From the NCBI GenBank assembly GCA_026125795.1, contig JAHCKM010000001.1:248001-312000 (forward strand): a stretch of DNA of 64,000 bases, read 5' to 3'. Positions 25,202 to 32,786 of the stretch are shown piece after piece; within the stretch, counting starts at the first letter, position 1, and every line of letters begins with the position of its first letter. Position numbers and translations under genes: made by a program. Source of the DNA: Burkholderiaceae bacterium. GTDB lineage: Bacteria > Pseudomonadota > Gammaproteobacteria > Burkholderiales > Burkholderiaceae_C. Under the pieces are notes generated by a model, which saw nothing but the letters and a program-made list of their open reading frames with translations, had not been told where the DNA came from and ran no database searches.

Positions 25202-26350
25202 TCAGTCGCGGTCGTACGTCTGTGCGATCGCCTGCAGCCGTGCCTGGCGCAGGGCCCGCCCGAGCGCCGGTCCGTCCGCTGCCGCCGCACGCACGTCCGG
25301 CGGCAGCGTCGCCACGCTGACGCGCTGAGCCGCCGACAAGGCCTGGCGGATGCGATCGGCGTGGCGCTGCAGACGTGCCGCGTCGCGCTCGTCGAGCATG
25401 GCCTCCAGGGCCTGCCACGTGGTCAGCGCCAGGCGCATGCGCTCGGGGCGTCGCCAGGCATCACAACGCTCCAGCAGGGCCAGCACATCGTCCGGCGCGA
25501 GTGCACTCGAGGTGCTCAACGACGGCCACTCGCGCGCCACCAGCAGCGCGAGCTCGCGGCTCTCGCCATCCACGCGCCAGCGTTCGCACAGGGCCTGGAT
25601 GCGTGCCGGTTCCAGAGCATGGCAAAGGCATGCGAAACGAAGCGGCGCGGGCATGGCCGGAGCCGCATCGAGCGTGCGCATCAGCGCGCTGCAGCGTGTC
25701 GCGTCAGCCCTGCACCACGCGTCGAGCTCGGGCGCCAGCCGCCCCCATGCGCCGCACTGGCGCAGCACATCGACCATGCGGCTGGGTGCTGCTTCGGTCA
25801 AGCCGCGCGACAACTCCTGCCATGAGCGCTCTGCCACCAAGGCATCGACCTCGCCGGCGTCCACCAGGCGCCGCATCAGCGCCTTTGTGTCGTCGGCCAC
25901 GTGGAATCGCGGCCAACGTGCCGCGAACCGCGCCACGCGCAACAGGCGCACCGGATCCTCCGCGAACGCATCGGACACGTGGCGCAGCCGGCCGGCGCGC
26001 ACGTCGTCGGCGCCCTGGAACGGGTCGATCAGCGTGCCGGTATCGGGGTCGAGTGCCATCGCGTTGATCGTCAGGTCGCGGCGCGCGAGGTCTTGCTCCA
26101 GCGTGACGTCGGGTGCGGCGTGGAACACGAAGCCGTGGTAGCCGGCGCCCGACTTGCGCTCGGTGCGGGCGAGCGCGTATTCCTCCTGGGTCTGTGGATG
26201 CAGGAACACCGGAAAGTCGCGCCCAACCGGCGTGAAGCCAGCGGCGATCATCTGCTCGGGCGTGGCGCCCACCACCACCCAGTCGCGATCGTTGGCCGGC
26301 GCGCCCATCAACTGGTCGCGCACGGCGCCGCCGACGACATAGGCCTTCAT
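25202..26350 (-). CDS. cca: CCA-adding tRNA nucleotidyltransferase
   Basis: The 382-residue enzyme adds or repairs the 3' CCA of tRNA. The class II head shows YVVGGAVRDQLMG, the metal-binding NDRDWVVVG and RRDLTINAMALD. The neck region has DPVRLLRVARFAARW. It has no obvious C-terminal HD phosphohydrolase motif of the kind seen in the longer E. coli enzyme, so repair phosphatase activity is not expected. The ATG at 26350 gives the normal N-terminus MKAYVVGGAVRD. Confidence 0.95.
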   Translation of the reverse strand: MKAYVVGGAVRDQLMGAPANDRDWVVVGATPEQMIAAGFTPVGRDFPVFLHPQTQEEYALARTERKSGAGYHGFVFHAAPDVTLEQDLARRDLTINAMALDPDTGTLIDPFQGADDVRAGRLRHVSDAFAEDPVRLLRVARFAARWPRFHVADDTKALMRRLVDAGEVDALVAERSWQELSRGLTEAAPSRMVDVLRQCGAWGRLAPELDAWCRADATRCSALMRTLDAAPAMPAPLRFACLCHALEPARIQALCERWRVDGESRELALLVAREWPSLSTSSALAPDDVLALLERCDAWRRPERMRLALTTWQALEAMLDERDAARLQRHADRIRQALSAAQRVSVATLPPDVRAAAADGPALGRALRQARLQAIAQTYDRD

Positions 26351-26393
26351 CGTGCCCGGACTGTAGCGGCGGCGCGCGCGGCGCGACACTCGC

Positions 26394-28409
26394 TCAAGGC
26401 AGATCGATGTTGACCTCGGGTGCGCTCGCTTCGCGCGGGCCGATCGCCTGCCCGCCGAGCCACGTCTTGAGCGACACGGTGCGGCCGTGGATCAGCGACG
26501 CGTACACCGCGGCGTTGGACAAGACCTTCTTGACGTAATCGCGGGTCTCATTGAAGGGAATGTTCTCCGCCCAAACGGCGGGCTCGATCGTGGCGCCTTC
26601 GCGCCAGCGCCGCGGCCGGCTCGGGCCGGCGTTGTACGCCGCCGCGGCCATCGCCTGCGAACCGCCGAAGTCTTCGAGCACCATCTTCAAGTAGCCGGTG
26701 CCGAGCCTCACGTTGACCGTGGGGTCGACGATCTGCTCGGGCTTGTAGTCCAGCGACAGCTTGCGCGCCACCCAGCGCGCGGTGTTGGGCATCAGCTGCA
26801 TCAGCCCGGACGCACCGACGCTGGAGCGCGCGTCGGAGATGAAGCGCGATTCCTGGCGTATCAACCCATACACATAGGCCGGATCGAGTCCGATCTCCTG
26901 GCTGCGCGCCAGCACGATGTCGCGAAACGGCGTGGGGTAGCGCTGCGCGAGGTCGATGTCCTGGCGCGTGCGGTCGCTGGTATTGATGCAGCGGTCCCAC
27001 ACCTCGCGCTCGCAGGCCCATTCGGCAGCGGCGAACAGCTCGCGTTCGCTCATGCCGCGCAGCGTGAAGTTCCACTCGCGCACGCCTTCGTTGCGCAGGC
27101 CGAGCGCAATCAGCTGCAGCGCGCGGCTCAGGCCCGGATTGGCGCGCGCCTGCGCACGATCGGCCTCGCTCGGCGTGGGCGCGAGCCACGGCAGCTCGGG
27201 CACGAAGCCGATCTCTTCGGCCGCCAGGTTGCCGTAGAACGTGAGCGGCCCGGCGATCGACGCGAACAGCTCGCGTGCCTGCTCGCGCTGCGCGTCCCCG
27301 GCCTCGCCGCTGGCCGCCGTTGCGTTCAGCGCGCGCGCACGCCAGTAGACCCAGGTGGGATCCGACTGCTCGGACGGGCTCATCGCATGGATCGCGCGCA
27401 GCGCCAGCGCCCAGCGGTCGCCGTTGCGGCCGGCGCGCAGTGCGCTGCGCGCCGCCCAGGCCAGCATCTCGTCGCTCCATTGCGCGGTGCGTGGCGTGCC
27501 GCGCAACAGCGTGAAGGCACGTTTGTAGTGTTGTGGTGCGTCACCCGAAAGCCGCAGCGCCGCCTGCTTGCCGATCACCGCCCAGGCCCAGGCGGCCCGC
27601 TCCGGCCCGAGCGCGGCTTGCCAGCGCTCGTCCATCAGGCCGGCCGCGGCATCGGGATCGTTGCTGGCCGCGCGCACGATCGCCAGCAAGGCCAGCTCGG
27701 CCTGCGTGCGCGACGGCGTGCCTTGCACGCGGCGCAGGTAGCGCACCGGGTGCTCGAGCAGCTCGCCCACGTCCTGGCTGATGTGCTTGTCCATCCACGA
27801 GGCCACGGTGCGCGCCACGCGCGCGCGGTTGGCATCGAGGCTCAGGCGCAACTTCATCCACAGGTCGTCGGCGCCGAACACCTTGGCGTCGTACAGGGTG
27901 CTCGCCATCAGCGTGCACCCGTCATCGCTGTCGCGCTGGGCGAACCACAGCGCCCGCGCCTCGTCGGCCACCGGCTTGCCGGCGAAGTGTTCGGTCAGCG
28001 TGAAATAACAGGTGACCTCGCGGTCGTCGTTCATGCGAAAGCGTGGATGGTCGCGCACGAACGCGGGCCAGTCGCGCCGCCGTCCCAGCTCGAGCAGCCA
28101 ATCGTTGCGCATGCGGTCTTCGACATAGCTGCCGCTCCAGCGTTGGTAGAACGCCTCTATCTCGTCGGTGTTCGTCTCGCTGATGCGGTTGCCGATCTCC
28201 CAGTACTCGACCCAGGGCGCGAGCGGGTGGCGCTCGGCAAGCGTGCTGCTGCGCAGGCCGGCCAGACGCTTGTTGTCGCGCTTGCGCAGCGCGTCGCGCG
28301 CCTCGTTGATTGGATCGGTGGCCGCCTGCGGCGCAGACTGCACCGCGCCTGTGTGCGCGATGCACAGCGCACAACCCACCTGCAAAGCCCATCCGATCCA
28401 CTGACGCAT
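26394..28409 (-). CDS. slt: Soluble lytic murein transglycosylase
   Basis: The 671-residue periplasmic enzyme has an N-terminal signal sequence (about 1-26), a long superhelical alpha domain made of short helical repeats (to about residue 480) and a C-terminal goose-lysozyme-like SLT domain. The catalytic Glu is in YGLIRQESRFISDARS, followed by VGASGLMQLMPNTARW and AAAAYNAGPSRPRRW. It cleaves peptidoglycan to 1,6-anhydro-muropeptides. E. coli Slt70 is about 645 residues, so the length fits. I chose the ATG at 28409 because it precedes the signal sequence. Confidence 0.95.
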   Translation of the reverse strand: MRQWIGWALQVGCALCIAHTGAVQSAPQAATDPINEARDALRKRDNKRLAGLRSSTLAERHPLAPWVEYWEIGNRISETNTDEIEAFYQRWSGSYVEDRMRNDWLLELGRRRDWPAFVRDHPRFRMNDDREVTCYFTLTEHFAGKPVADEARALWFAQRDSDDGCTLMASTLYDAKVFGADDLWMKLRLSLDANRARVARTVASWMDKHISQDVGELLEHPVRYLRRVQGTPSRTQAELALLAIVRAASNDPDAAAGLMDERWQAALGPERAAWAWAVIGKQAALRLSGDAPQHYKRAFTLLRGTPRTAQWSDEMLAWAARSALRAGRNGDRWALALRAIHAMSPSEQSDPTWVYWRARALNATAASGEAGDAQREQARELFASIAGPLTFYGNLAAEEIGFVPELPWLAPTPSEADRAQARANPGLSRALQLIALGLRNEGVREWNFTLRGMSERELFAAAEWACEREVWDRCINTSDRTRQDIDLAQRYPTPFRDIVLARSQEIGLDPAYVYGLIRQESRFISDARSSVGASGLMQLMPNTARWVARKLSLDYKPEQIVDPTVNVRLGTGYLKMVLEDFGGSQAMAAAAYNAGPSRPRRWREGATIEPAVWAENIPFNETRDYVKKVLSNAAVYASLIHGRTVSLKTWLGGQAIGPREASAPEVNIDLP

Positions 28410-28589
28410 CGACAACACCGAACCACAATGAAGCGCTGCACCGTGGCGCGACACGCACTGCGCACGGGCAGCACTGCGGCCGCGCGTTGGCGTGAGGCGG
28501 CGCGCACTCGTGCCGGAGCCGCACTGTATCGCAGCCCTGTCGCAAGACAGCGCCTTATCCCGCGATCGTGTCCCGGTTGAGCGGCGTGC

Positions 28590-28651
28590 ATTGCGCCGCC
28601 AACGGCGGCGTCAGTCCCCCATCGCGCCGCCAACGGCGGCGTCAGTCCCTT
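28590..28651 (-). repeat. Tandem 31-bp stop-hairpin-ATG duplication
   Basis: Two adjacent 31-bp units (28590-28620 and 28621-28651) match at 28 of 31 positions. On the minus strand each unit holds GGGACTGA, a CGCCGCC-GTT-GGCGGCG stem-loop and an ATG. The first GGGACTGA is the real end of the GST gene (Asp-stop), so the second unit repeats that stop context. The rest of the slt-GST gap (28410-28589) shows no feature I can name. Confidence 0.8.
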
Positions 28652-29328
28652 GACCTGCGGTACGGTTCTTCGAACTGCAGGAAATCGCGCTCGACCAGCG
28701 CCTCGCGCACCCAGGCCGCGACGCCGGGGCTGGCGAACACGCGATCGATATAGGCCCGCGCGGTGTCGCTCACCGGCAGACCGTAAGTGCGGATGCGTCC
28801 GGCCACCGGCGCGAAGAACGCATCGGCGGTGCCGAAGGCGCCGAACAGAAACGGCCCTCCGCTGGCTTGCAGTGCGTCGGTCCAGAGTGCCTGCACGCGC
28901 GCGAGGTCGTTGCGGACGCCGCTTTGCTCCTTCAGCACGCGCTCGCCCACCGCCGGCAGCGTGGCCTCGAGGTTCTGCGGGCAATGGCTGCGCAGCGCCG
29001 AGAAGCCGCTGTGCATCTCGGCACAGACGCTGCGCGCACGCGCCCGCTGCCGCGCATCACGCGGCCACAGCGCATGTTGTGGAAAGCGCTCGGCGAGGTA
29101 TTCGTCGATCGCCAGCGTGTCCCACACCGCGAAGCCGTCGTCCACCAGCACCGGCACGCGGCCGGTGGGCGTCACCTCGGCGATGCGACGCTTGAACGCC
29201 GATGCCCCGGCTTCGAAGTCGTCGAAACGCACCATCACTTCGTCGAACGGGATCTCGAACTGGCGCATCAGCACCCATGGCCGCATCGACCACGACGAGT
29301 AGTTCTTGTTGCCGATGTACAGCTGCAT
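28642..29328 (-). CDS. Glutathione S-transferase family protein
   Basis: The 228-residue protein starts MQLYIGNKNYSSWSMRPWV, a thioredoxin-fold N-domain with the Ser/Trp pattern of a bacterial GST subgroup. It has VPVLVDDG (cis-Pro) and the Glu/Ser-like glutathione-contact position in VWDTLAIDEYLAERFP. The C-terminal helical domain follows. AGGAGG lies 4 nt before the ATG at 29328, so the start is well supported. The last codons lie inside the 31-bp duplicated unit. The substrate is unknown. Confidence 0.88.
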   Translation of the reverse strand: MQLYIGNKNYSSWSMRPWVLMRQFEIPFDEVMVRFDDFEAGASAFKRRIAEVTPTGRVPVLVDDGFAVWDTLAIDEYLAERFPQHALWPRDARQRARARSVCAEMHSGFSALRSHCPQNLEATLPAVGERVLKEQSGVRNDLARVQALWTDALQASGGPFLFGAFGTADAFFAPVAGRIRTYGLPVSDTARAYIDRVFASPGVAAWVREALVERDFLQFEEPYRRSRD

Positions 29329-29436
29329 GCGTCCTCCTGGTAAAGCGGCGCATCGTAGCGGCAGCCGCAGGCGGATCTGATGAAGGATCGTCATGCCAGC
29401 GATGCGGCGTGCGCATCGCTGACCGTGCAGGAGGCC

Positions 29437-30399
29437 TCAGGCCGGCTCGCCGAGCGCGCGACGGGTGCGCGCCGCCTCGGCGCGCACCCATTCGACGAAG
29501 CCGGTCAGCTCCGGGCGTGGCGGCACCAGCGGCAGCTGGATCAGGTAGTAAGTGGCGCTGGCCGCCAGCCGGAAGCGCCCGTCGAACAGCTCCACCAGTT
29601 CGCCGCGCTCCAGCAGATCGTGCACCAGCGCGATCCGGGCCAGCGCAATGCCCTGGCCGGCCAGCGCACCTTGCACCTGCTGGTGCGTGAAATTGAGGTA
29701 CAGCCAGCGCTGCGGCTGCAGCCCGGCCTGGCCGTGCTCGGCCAGCCAGCGGCGCCAGCTCAGCGGGTAGGAGTTGATCGGCCGCGGGTCGTCCTCTTCC
29801 ATCAACGCGTGGCGCGCCAGGTCGGCTGGTTGCTGCAGGGGCGGTGCGATGCCGGCGCGCGATTGTTCGAGCAGACGGGCGCTGGCCACCGGCGTGAGCA
29901 GCTCGCCGAACAGGCGCTCGGCCATTGGCGGCGCCGATTCGGGCTCGCAGTAGCGCAGCACCGCATCCAGCTCGGGCTCGTCGAGCGCGCTGATGCGATC
30001 GACGGCCGACAGCCGGATGTCGAAGTCGGGGTTGTCCTTCTGCAAGGCGGCCAGCCGCGGCATCAGCCACAGCGTGGCGAACGATGCAAAGGTCGACACG
30101 CTGACGCGCGGCCGGCCGCCGCGGCCCCGGATGTCGCGCACCGCGCGATCGAGCTGGTCGATCAGTTGGGTCACCGTGTGGCGCAGGGCCGACCCGGCTG
30201 CAGTCAGCTCCACGTGGCGCGTACCGCGGTTGAACACCGCCGCACCCAGGTCCTCCTCGAGCGACTTGATCTGGCGGCTGATCGCGCTCTGGGTCAGATG
30301 CAGCTCTTCAGCCGCCGCACTGAACGACAGGCGCCGCGCCACCACCTCGAAGGTGCGCAGATGGTCCAGGCGCAGCGGCCGTTGCGGAGCCCTTTTCAT
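29437..30399 (-). CDS. LysR-type regulator, GcvA-like
   Basis: The 320-residue transcription factor has an N-terminal winged helix-turn-helix (about 10-68, LRTFEVVARRLSFSAAAEEL, then LTQSAISRQIKSLEEDLGA) and a two-lobe effector domain. The sequence after the linker (ASFATLWLMPRLAALQKDNPDFDIRLSA) is typical of the GcvA/AmpR-like subgroup. It is divergent from the DUF2917 gene with 124 bp between them. LysR proteins often control the divergent neighbour, but no clear T-N11-A box stands out. The inducer is unknown. Confidence 0.9.
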   Translation of the reverse strand: MKRAPQRPLRLDHLRTFEVVARRLSFSAAAEELHLTQSAISRQIKSLEEDLGAAVFNRGTRHVELTAAGSALRHTVTQLIDQLDRAVRDIRGRGGRPRVSVSTFASFATLWLMPRLAALQKDNPDFDIRLSAVDRISALDEPELDAVLRYCEPESAPPMAERLFGELLTPVASARLLEQSRAGIAPPLQQPADLARHALMEEDDPRPINSYPLSWRRWLAEHGQAGLQPQRWLYLNFTHQQVQGALAGQGIALARIALVHDLLERGELVELFDGRFRLAASATYYLIQLPLVPPRPELTGFVEWVRAEAARTRRALGEPA

Positions 30400-30523
30400 G
30401 ACACGGACGCATCAATCTTGAACCCACAAGTCATTGGACGATCTCCGCCTGCTTGGCCACCATTCACCTCAGAGTGCTGTGTTGGGATCGGGTCCGAACC
30501 CGCGGCGCTGACGGGAGCGATCC

Positions 30524-30973
30524 ATGACAATTCTGCAACATTCGGTCTTCTACCCGTTGCGCGGGGAGGGTGCGCTCGAGACCAGCAGCGTGCGGCTGTT
30601 GCGCACGCGCGGCGCCGGCCGTCTGACGGTCAGGTCGGGTCGCGCGTGGATCACGCGCCGCGGGGACCCCGACGACCACGTGCTGTCGGCCGGGCAGGCG
30701 GTCGAGTTGCGCGCCGACGAGCAGGTGGTGGTCGAGCCCTGGGAAGGTGGCACGCCGGTGCGGCTGACATGGTGCGGCGCTCAGCGGCGCACCGCGCTCT
30801 TGCGCGGCGCCGATGTCTTGCGCGACGGCGCCCTGCGTTGGGTGGCGGGCTGGTCGGCCGCGGCCGGCGAGCGGCTGCTGGCCTTGGCCCGGAGCGCCGC
30901 CGCCAGCGCGAGGCGGGCCCAGGGGCCCATCGCCTGCGGTGAGTCGAGCGCCTCGTCCGGCGCGCTCCAATAG
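30524..30973 (+). CDS. DUF2917 family protein
   Basis: The 149-residue protein has a small cupin-like DUF2917 core (about 20-88): VRLLRTRGAGRLTVRSGRAWITRRGDPDD, then VLSAGQAVELRADEQVVVEPW. Members of this family are common in Burkholderiales beside LysR genes; their function is not known. Residues from about 90 on are Arg/Ala-rich. The last 193 bp lie antisense to the TfoX-like gene, so the true C-terminal end of one or both proteins is uncertain. GGGAG lies upstream of the ATG. Confidence 0.75.
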   Translation: MTILQHSVFYPLRGEGALETSSVRLLRTRGAGRLTVRSGRAWITRRGDPDDHVLSAGQAVELRADEQVVVEPWEGGTPVRLTWCGAQRRTALLRGADVLRDGALRWVAGWSAAAGERLLALARSAAASARRAQGPIACGESSASSGALQ

Positions 30974-31212
30974 CCGAGCGCAACCGCCGCCGGGTCGCGG
31001 CGCGAATAGGCGAAAGGCGTGCTGCCGGCGCGTTCGAAAGCCGGCCGCGATGCGGCGTCGGCCTTCAGATAGAGCCGGTCGTGGGCGATCAGCGCGATGA
31101 ACAGCGCGTCGACGTACAGGCCGTGGCCACCGAACATGCGCCGTGCCCGCACGGCGCCGAGCGGCGCCAGCAGCTCGAGCACGTGGGTGACGAAGGGTGG
31201 CGGCGCCGGCAT
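30781..31212 (-). CDS. TfoX N-terminal domain protein
   Basis: The 143-residue protein holds a single TfoX_N domain (about 5-105: VLELLAPLGAVRARRMFGGHGLYVD, then FIALIAHDRLYLKAD and FAYSRRDPAAVALGYWSAP). It lacks the TfoX C-terminal domain of the competence regulator, so a role in competence cannot be assumed. The final 35 residues are Arg/Ser/Lys-rich and read antisense to the end of the DUF2917 gene. It is divergent from the cyclo-ligase gene with 36 bp between them. Confidence 0.78.
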   Translation of the reverse strand: MPAPPPFVTHVLELLAPLGAVRARRMFGGHGLYVDALFIALIAHDRLYLKADAASRPAFERAGSTPFAYSRRDPAAVALGYWSAPDEALDSPQAMGPWARLALAAALRAKASSRSPAAADQPATQRRAPSRKTSAPRKSAVRR

Positions 31213-31235
31213 CGCGGCAGTGTAGGCAGCAGCGG

Positions 31236-31241
31236 CACAAT
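31236..31241 (+). promoter_or_regulatory. Candidate -10 box for a leaderless transcript
   Basis: CACAAT ends 7 nt before the ATG at 31249 of the cyclo-ligase gene. It overlaps an alternative ATG at 31240. If it is the -10 box, transcription would start at about 31248-31249, which favours the downstream ATG. Confidence 0.35.
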
Positions 31242-31248
31242 GCCGCCC

Positions 31249-31845
31249 ATGACGCTGCCGTTTTCCCTGCCGCTGGAGCCCTCGCGCGACAAGGCCACGC
31301 TGCGCCGGCAACTGCAAGCCGAGCGCTTGGCGATGGTCGACCGCCACCGGCGCGCGATGCACCTGCAGGAGGTGCTGCGTGTGTGGCTGGTGCAACGGCG
31401 CGATGCCAGCATCGGCGCCTACTGGCCGATCAAGGGCGAGTTCGACGCGCTGCCCGCGCTGTTTCGCTGGAGCGAGGCCGATGCTGAGCGGCGTATCGGC
31501 CTGCCGGTGATGGACCGTGAGACCAGACAGCTGCGTTTTCACGTGTGGTTTCCCGGTTGCCCGATGGAAGAGGATGCCTACGGCATTCCCAAGCCCAAGG
31601 GCACCGAGGAGTTCCAGCCCACGCTGCTGCTCGTGCCGTGTGTCGGCTTTGGCCCCAATGGCACCCGTCTGGGCTATGGCGGCGGCTTCTACGACCGCAC
31701 GCTGGCCTCGCTGCAGCCGAGGCCCTTCACGGTCGGCGTCGGCTACAGCCATGGCTTTGTGCCTTGGCTGGTACCCGAGCCGCACGACGTGCCGCTCGAT
31801 GCGATGCTGACCGACGAAGGCGCCGTGTACGAGCGCGATCGCTGA
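31249..31845 (+). CDS. 5-formyltetrahydrofolate cyclo-ligase
   Basis: The 198-residue enzyme converts 5-formyl-THF to methenyl-THF with ATP. It has the N-terminal Lys/Arg block (SRDKATLRRQLQAERLAM), the central substrate block ASIGAYWPIKGEFD, and the C-terminal signature PCVGFGPNGTRLGYGGGFYDRTL, which contains the glycine-rich ATP site. I chose the ATG at 31249; the ATG at 31240 would add three residues. It ends 7 bp from the convergent PfkB kinase. Confidence 0.93.
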   Translation: MTLPFSLPLEPSRDKATLRRQLQAERLAMVDRHRRAMHLQEVLRVWLVQRRDASIGAYWPIKGEFDALPALFRWSEADAERRIGLPVMDRETRQLRFHVWFPGCPMEEDAYGIPKPKGTEEFQPTLLLVPCVGFGPNGTRLGYGGGFYDRTLASLQPRPFTVGVGYSHGFVPWLVPEPHDVPLDAMLTDEGAVYERDR

Positions 31846-31852
31846 AGAACCT

Positions 31853-32761
31853 TTATACGCCGGCCAGCAGCTCCGGCCCGATCGGGTGGTTCTGGCCGCC
31901 GCGGTGGGCGATCTTCAGCGCACCGAGCCGGTTGCCCAGCAGCGCGCAGCGCTCGAGCGGCCAGCCCCGCTGCAGGCCGTACAACAATGCGCCGCGCACC
32001 GCGTCGCCGCAGCCGGTGGGGTCGACGATCGCACTCGCCTTGATCCCCGGCACGTGGGTCTTGCGGCCCTGCTGCCACACGTCGCAGCCCTGCGCGCCCA
32101 GCGTCACCACGATGCCGCGCAGCTGCGAGGTCGACAGCGCCTCCAGCGTCGTGCCCATGCGCTCGCACAACATCGCCGCTTCATAGTCGTTGAGCGCGAT
32201 CCAGCTCGCCTGGGTGGCGAACACGCGCAGCGCGTCGCCGTCGAACATCGGCAGCTGCTGGCCGGGGTCGAACATGAAAGGGATGTTCAGCGCGTGCAGC
32301 TGGCGCGCGTTCTGCAGCATCGCGTCGCGGCCGTCGGGCGCGATGATCGCCAGCTCGATGCCCTTGTCGCTGCTGATCGACGTGGCGTGCGCCAGCTGCA
32401 TCGCGCCCGGATGGAACGCGGTGATCTGGTTGTTGTCCTGGTCGGTGATGATGATCGCCTGCGCGGTGTAGCTGTCGTTGGCCACGTGCACCAGCGACGT
32501 GTCGAGTCCCCAGGCCTGCATGCGCGACAGGTAGTCCTGGCCGTCGTTGCCGAGCGCGGCTTTCACCAACGGCCGGCCGCCGAGGTGGTGCAGCGTGTAG
32601 GCGATGTTGCCGGCGCAGCCCCCGAACTCGCGGCGCAGCGTGGGCACCAGGAACGACACGCTCAGGTTGTGCACCTGGTCGGGCAGGATCTGCTGCGCGA
32701 AGCGGCCGTGGAAATTGGTGATGGTGTCGAAGGCCAGCGAGCCGCAGATCAGGACCGACAT
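31853..32761 (-). CDS. PfkB-family carbohydrate (adenosine/ribokinase-like) kinase
   Basis: The 302-residue sugar or nucleoside kinase has an N-terminal GSLAFDTITNF block, FGGCAGNIAYTLHHLGG (PfkB signature 1, with the substrate-binding Gly-Gly and Asn), and the anion-hole/catalytic block IVDPTGCGDAVRGALLYG. The usual GAGD reads GCGD here, but the catalytic Asp is kept. The fold and motifs resemble adenosine kinase-like PfkB enzymes; the exact substrate cannot be told from sequence. Confidence 0.85.
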   Translation of the reverse strand: MSVLICGSLAFDTITNFHGRFAQQILPDQVHNLSVSFLVPTLRREFGGCAGNIAYTLHHLGGRPLVKAALGNDGQDYLSRMQAWGLDTSLVHVANDSYTAQAIIITDQDNNQITAFHPGAMQLAHATSISSDKGIELAIIAPDGRDAMLQNARQLHALNIPFMFDPGQQLPMFDGDALRVFATQASWIALNDYEAAMLCERMGTTLEALSTSQLRGIVVTLGAQGCDVWQQGRKTHVPGIKASAIVDPTGCGDAVRGALLYGLQRGWPLERCALLGNRLGALKIAHRGGQNHPIGPELLAGV

Positions 32762-32786
32762 GTCGTCTTTCGTGGTTGGCAGGAAG

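Noticed and set aside
26487-28580. A 697-codon plus-strand frame opposite slt
   Set aside because: Antisense shadow of a gene with an intact catalytic domain; no domain and no ribosome-binding site.
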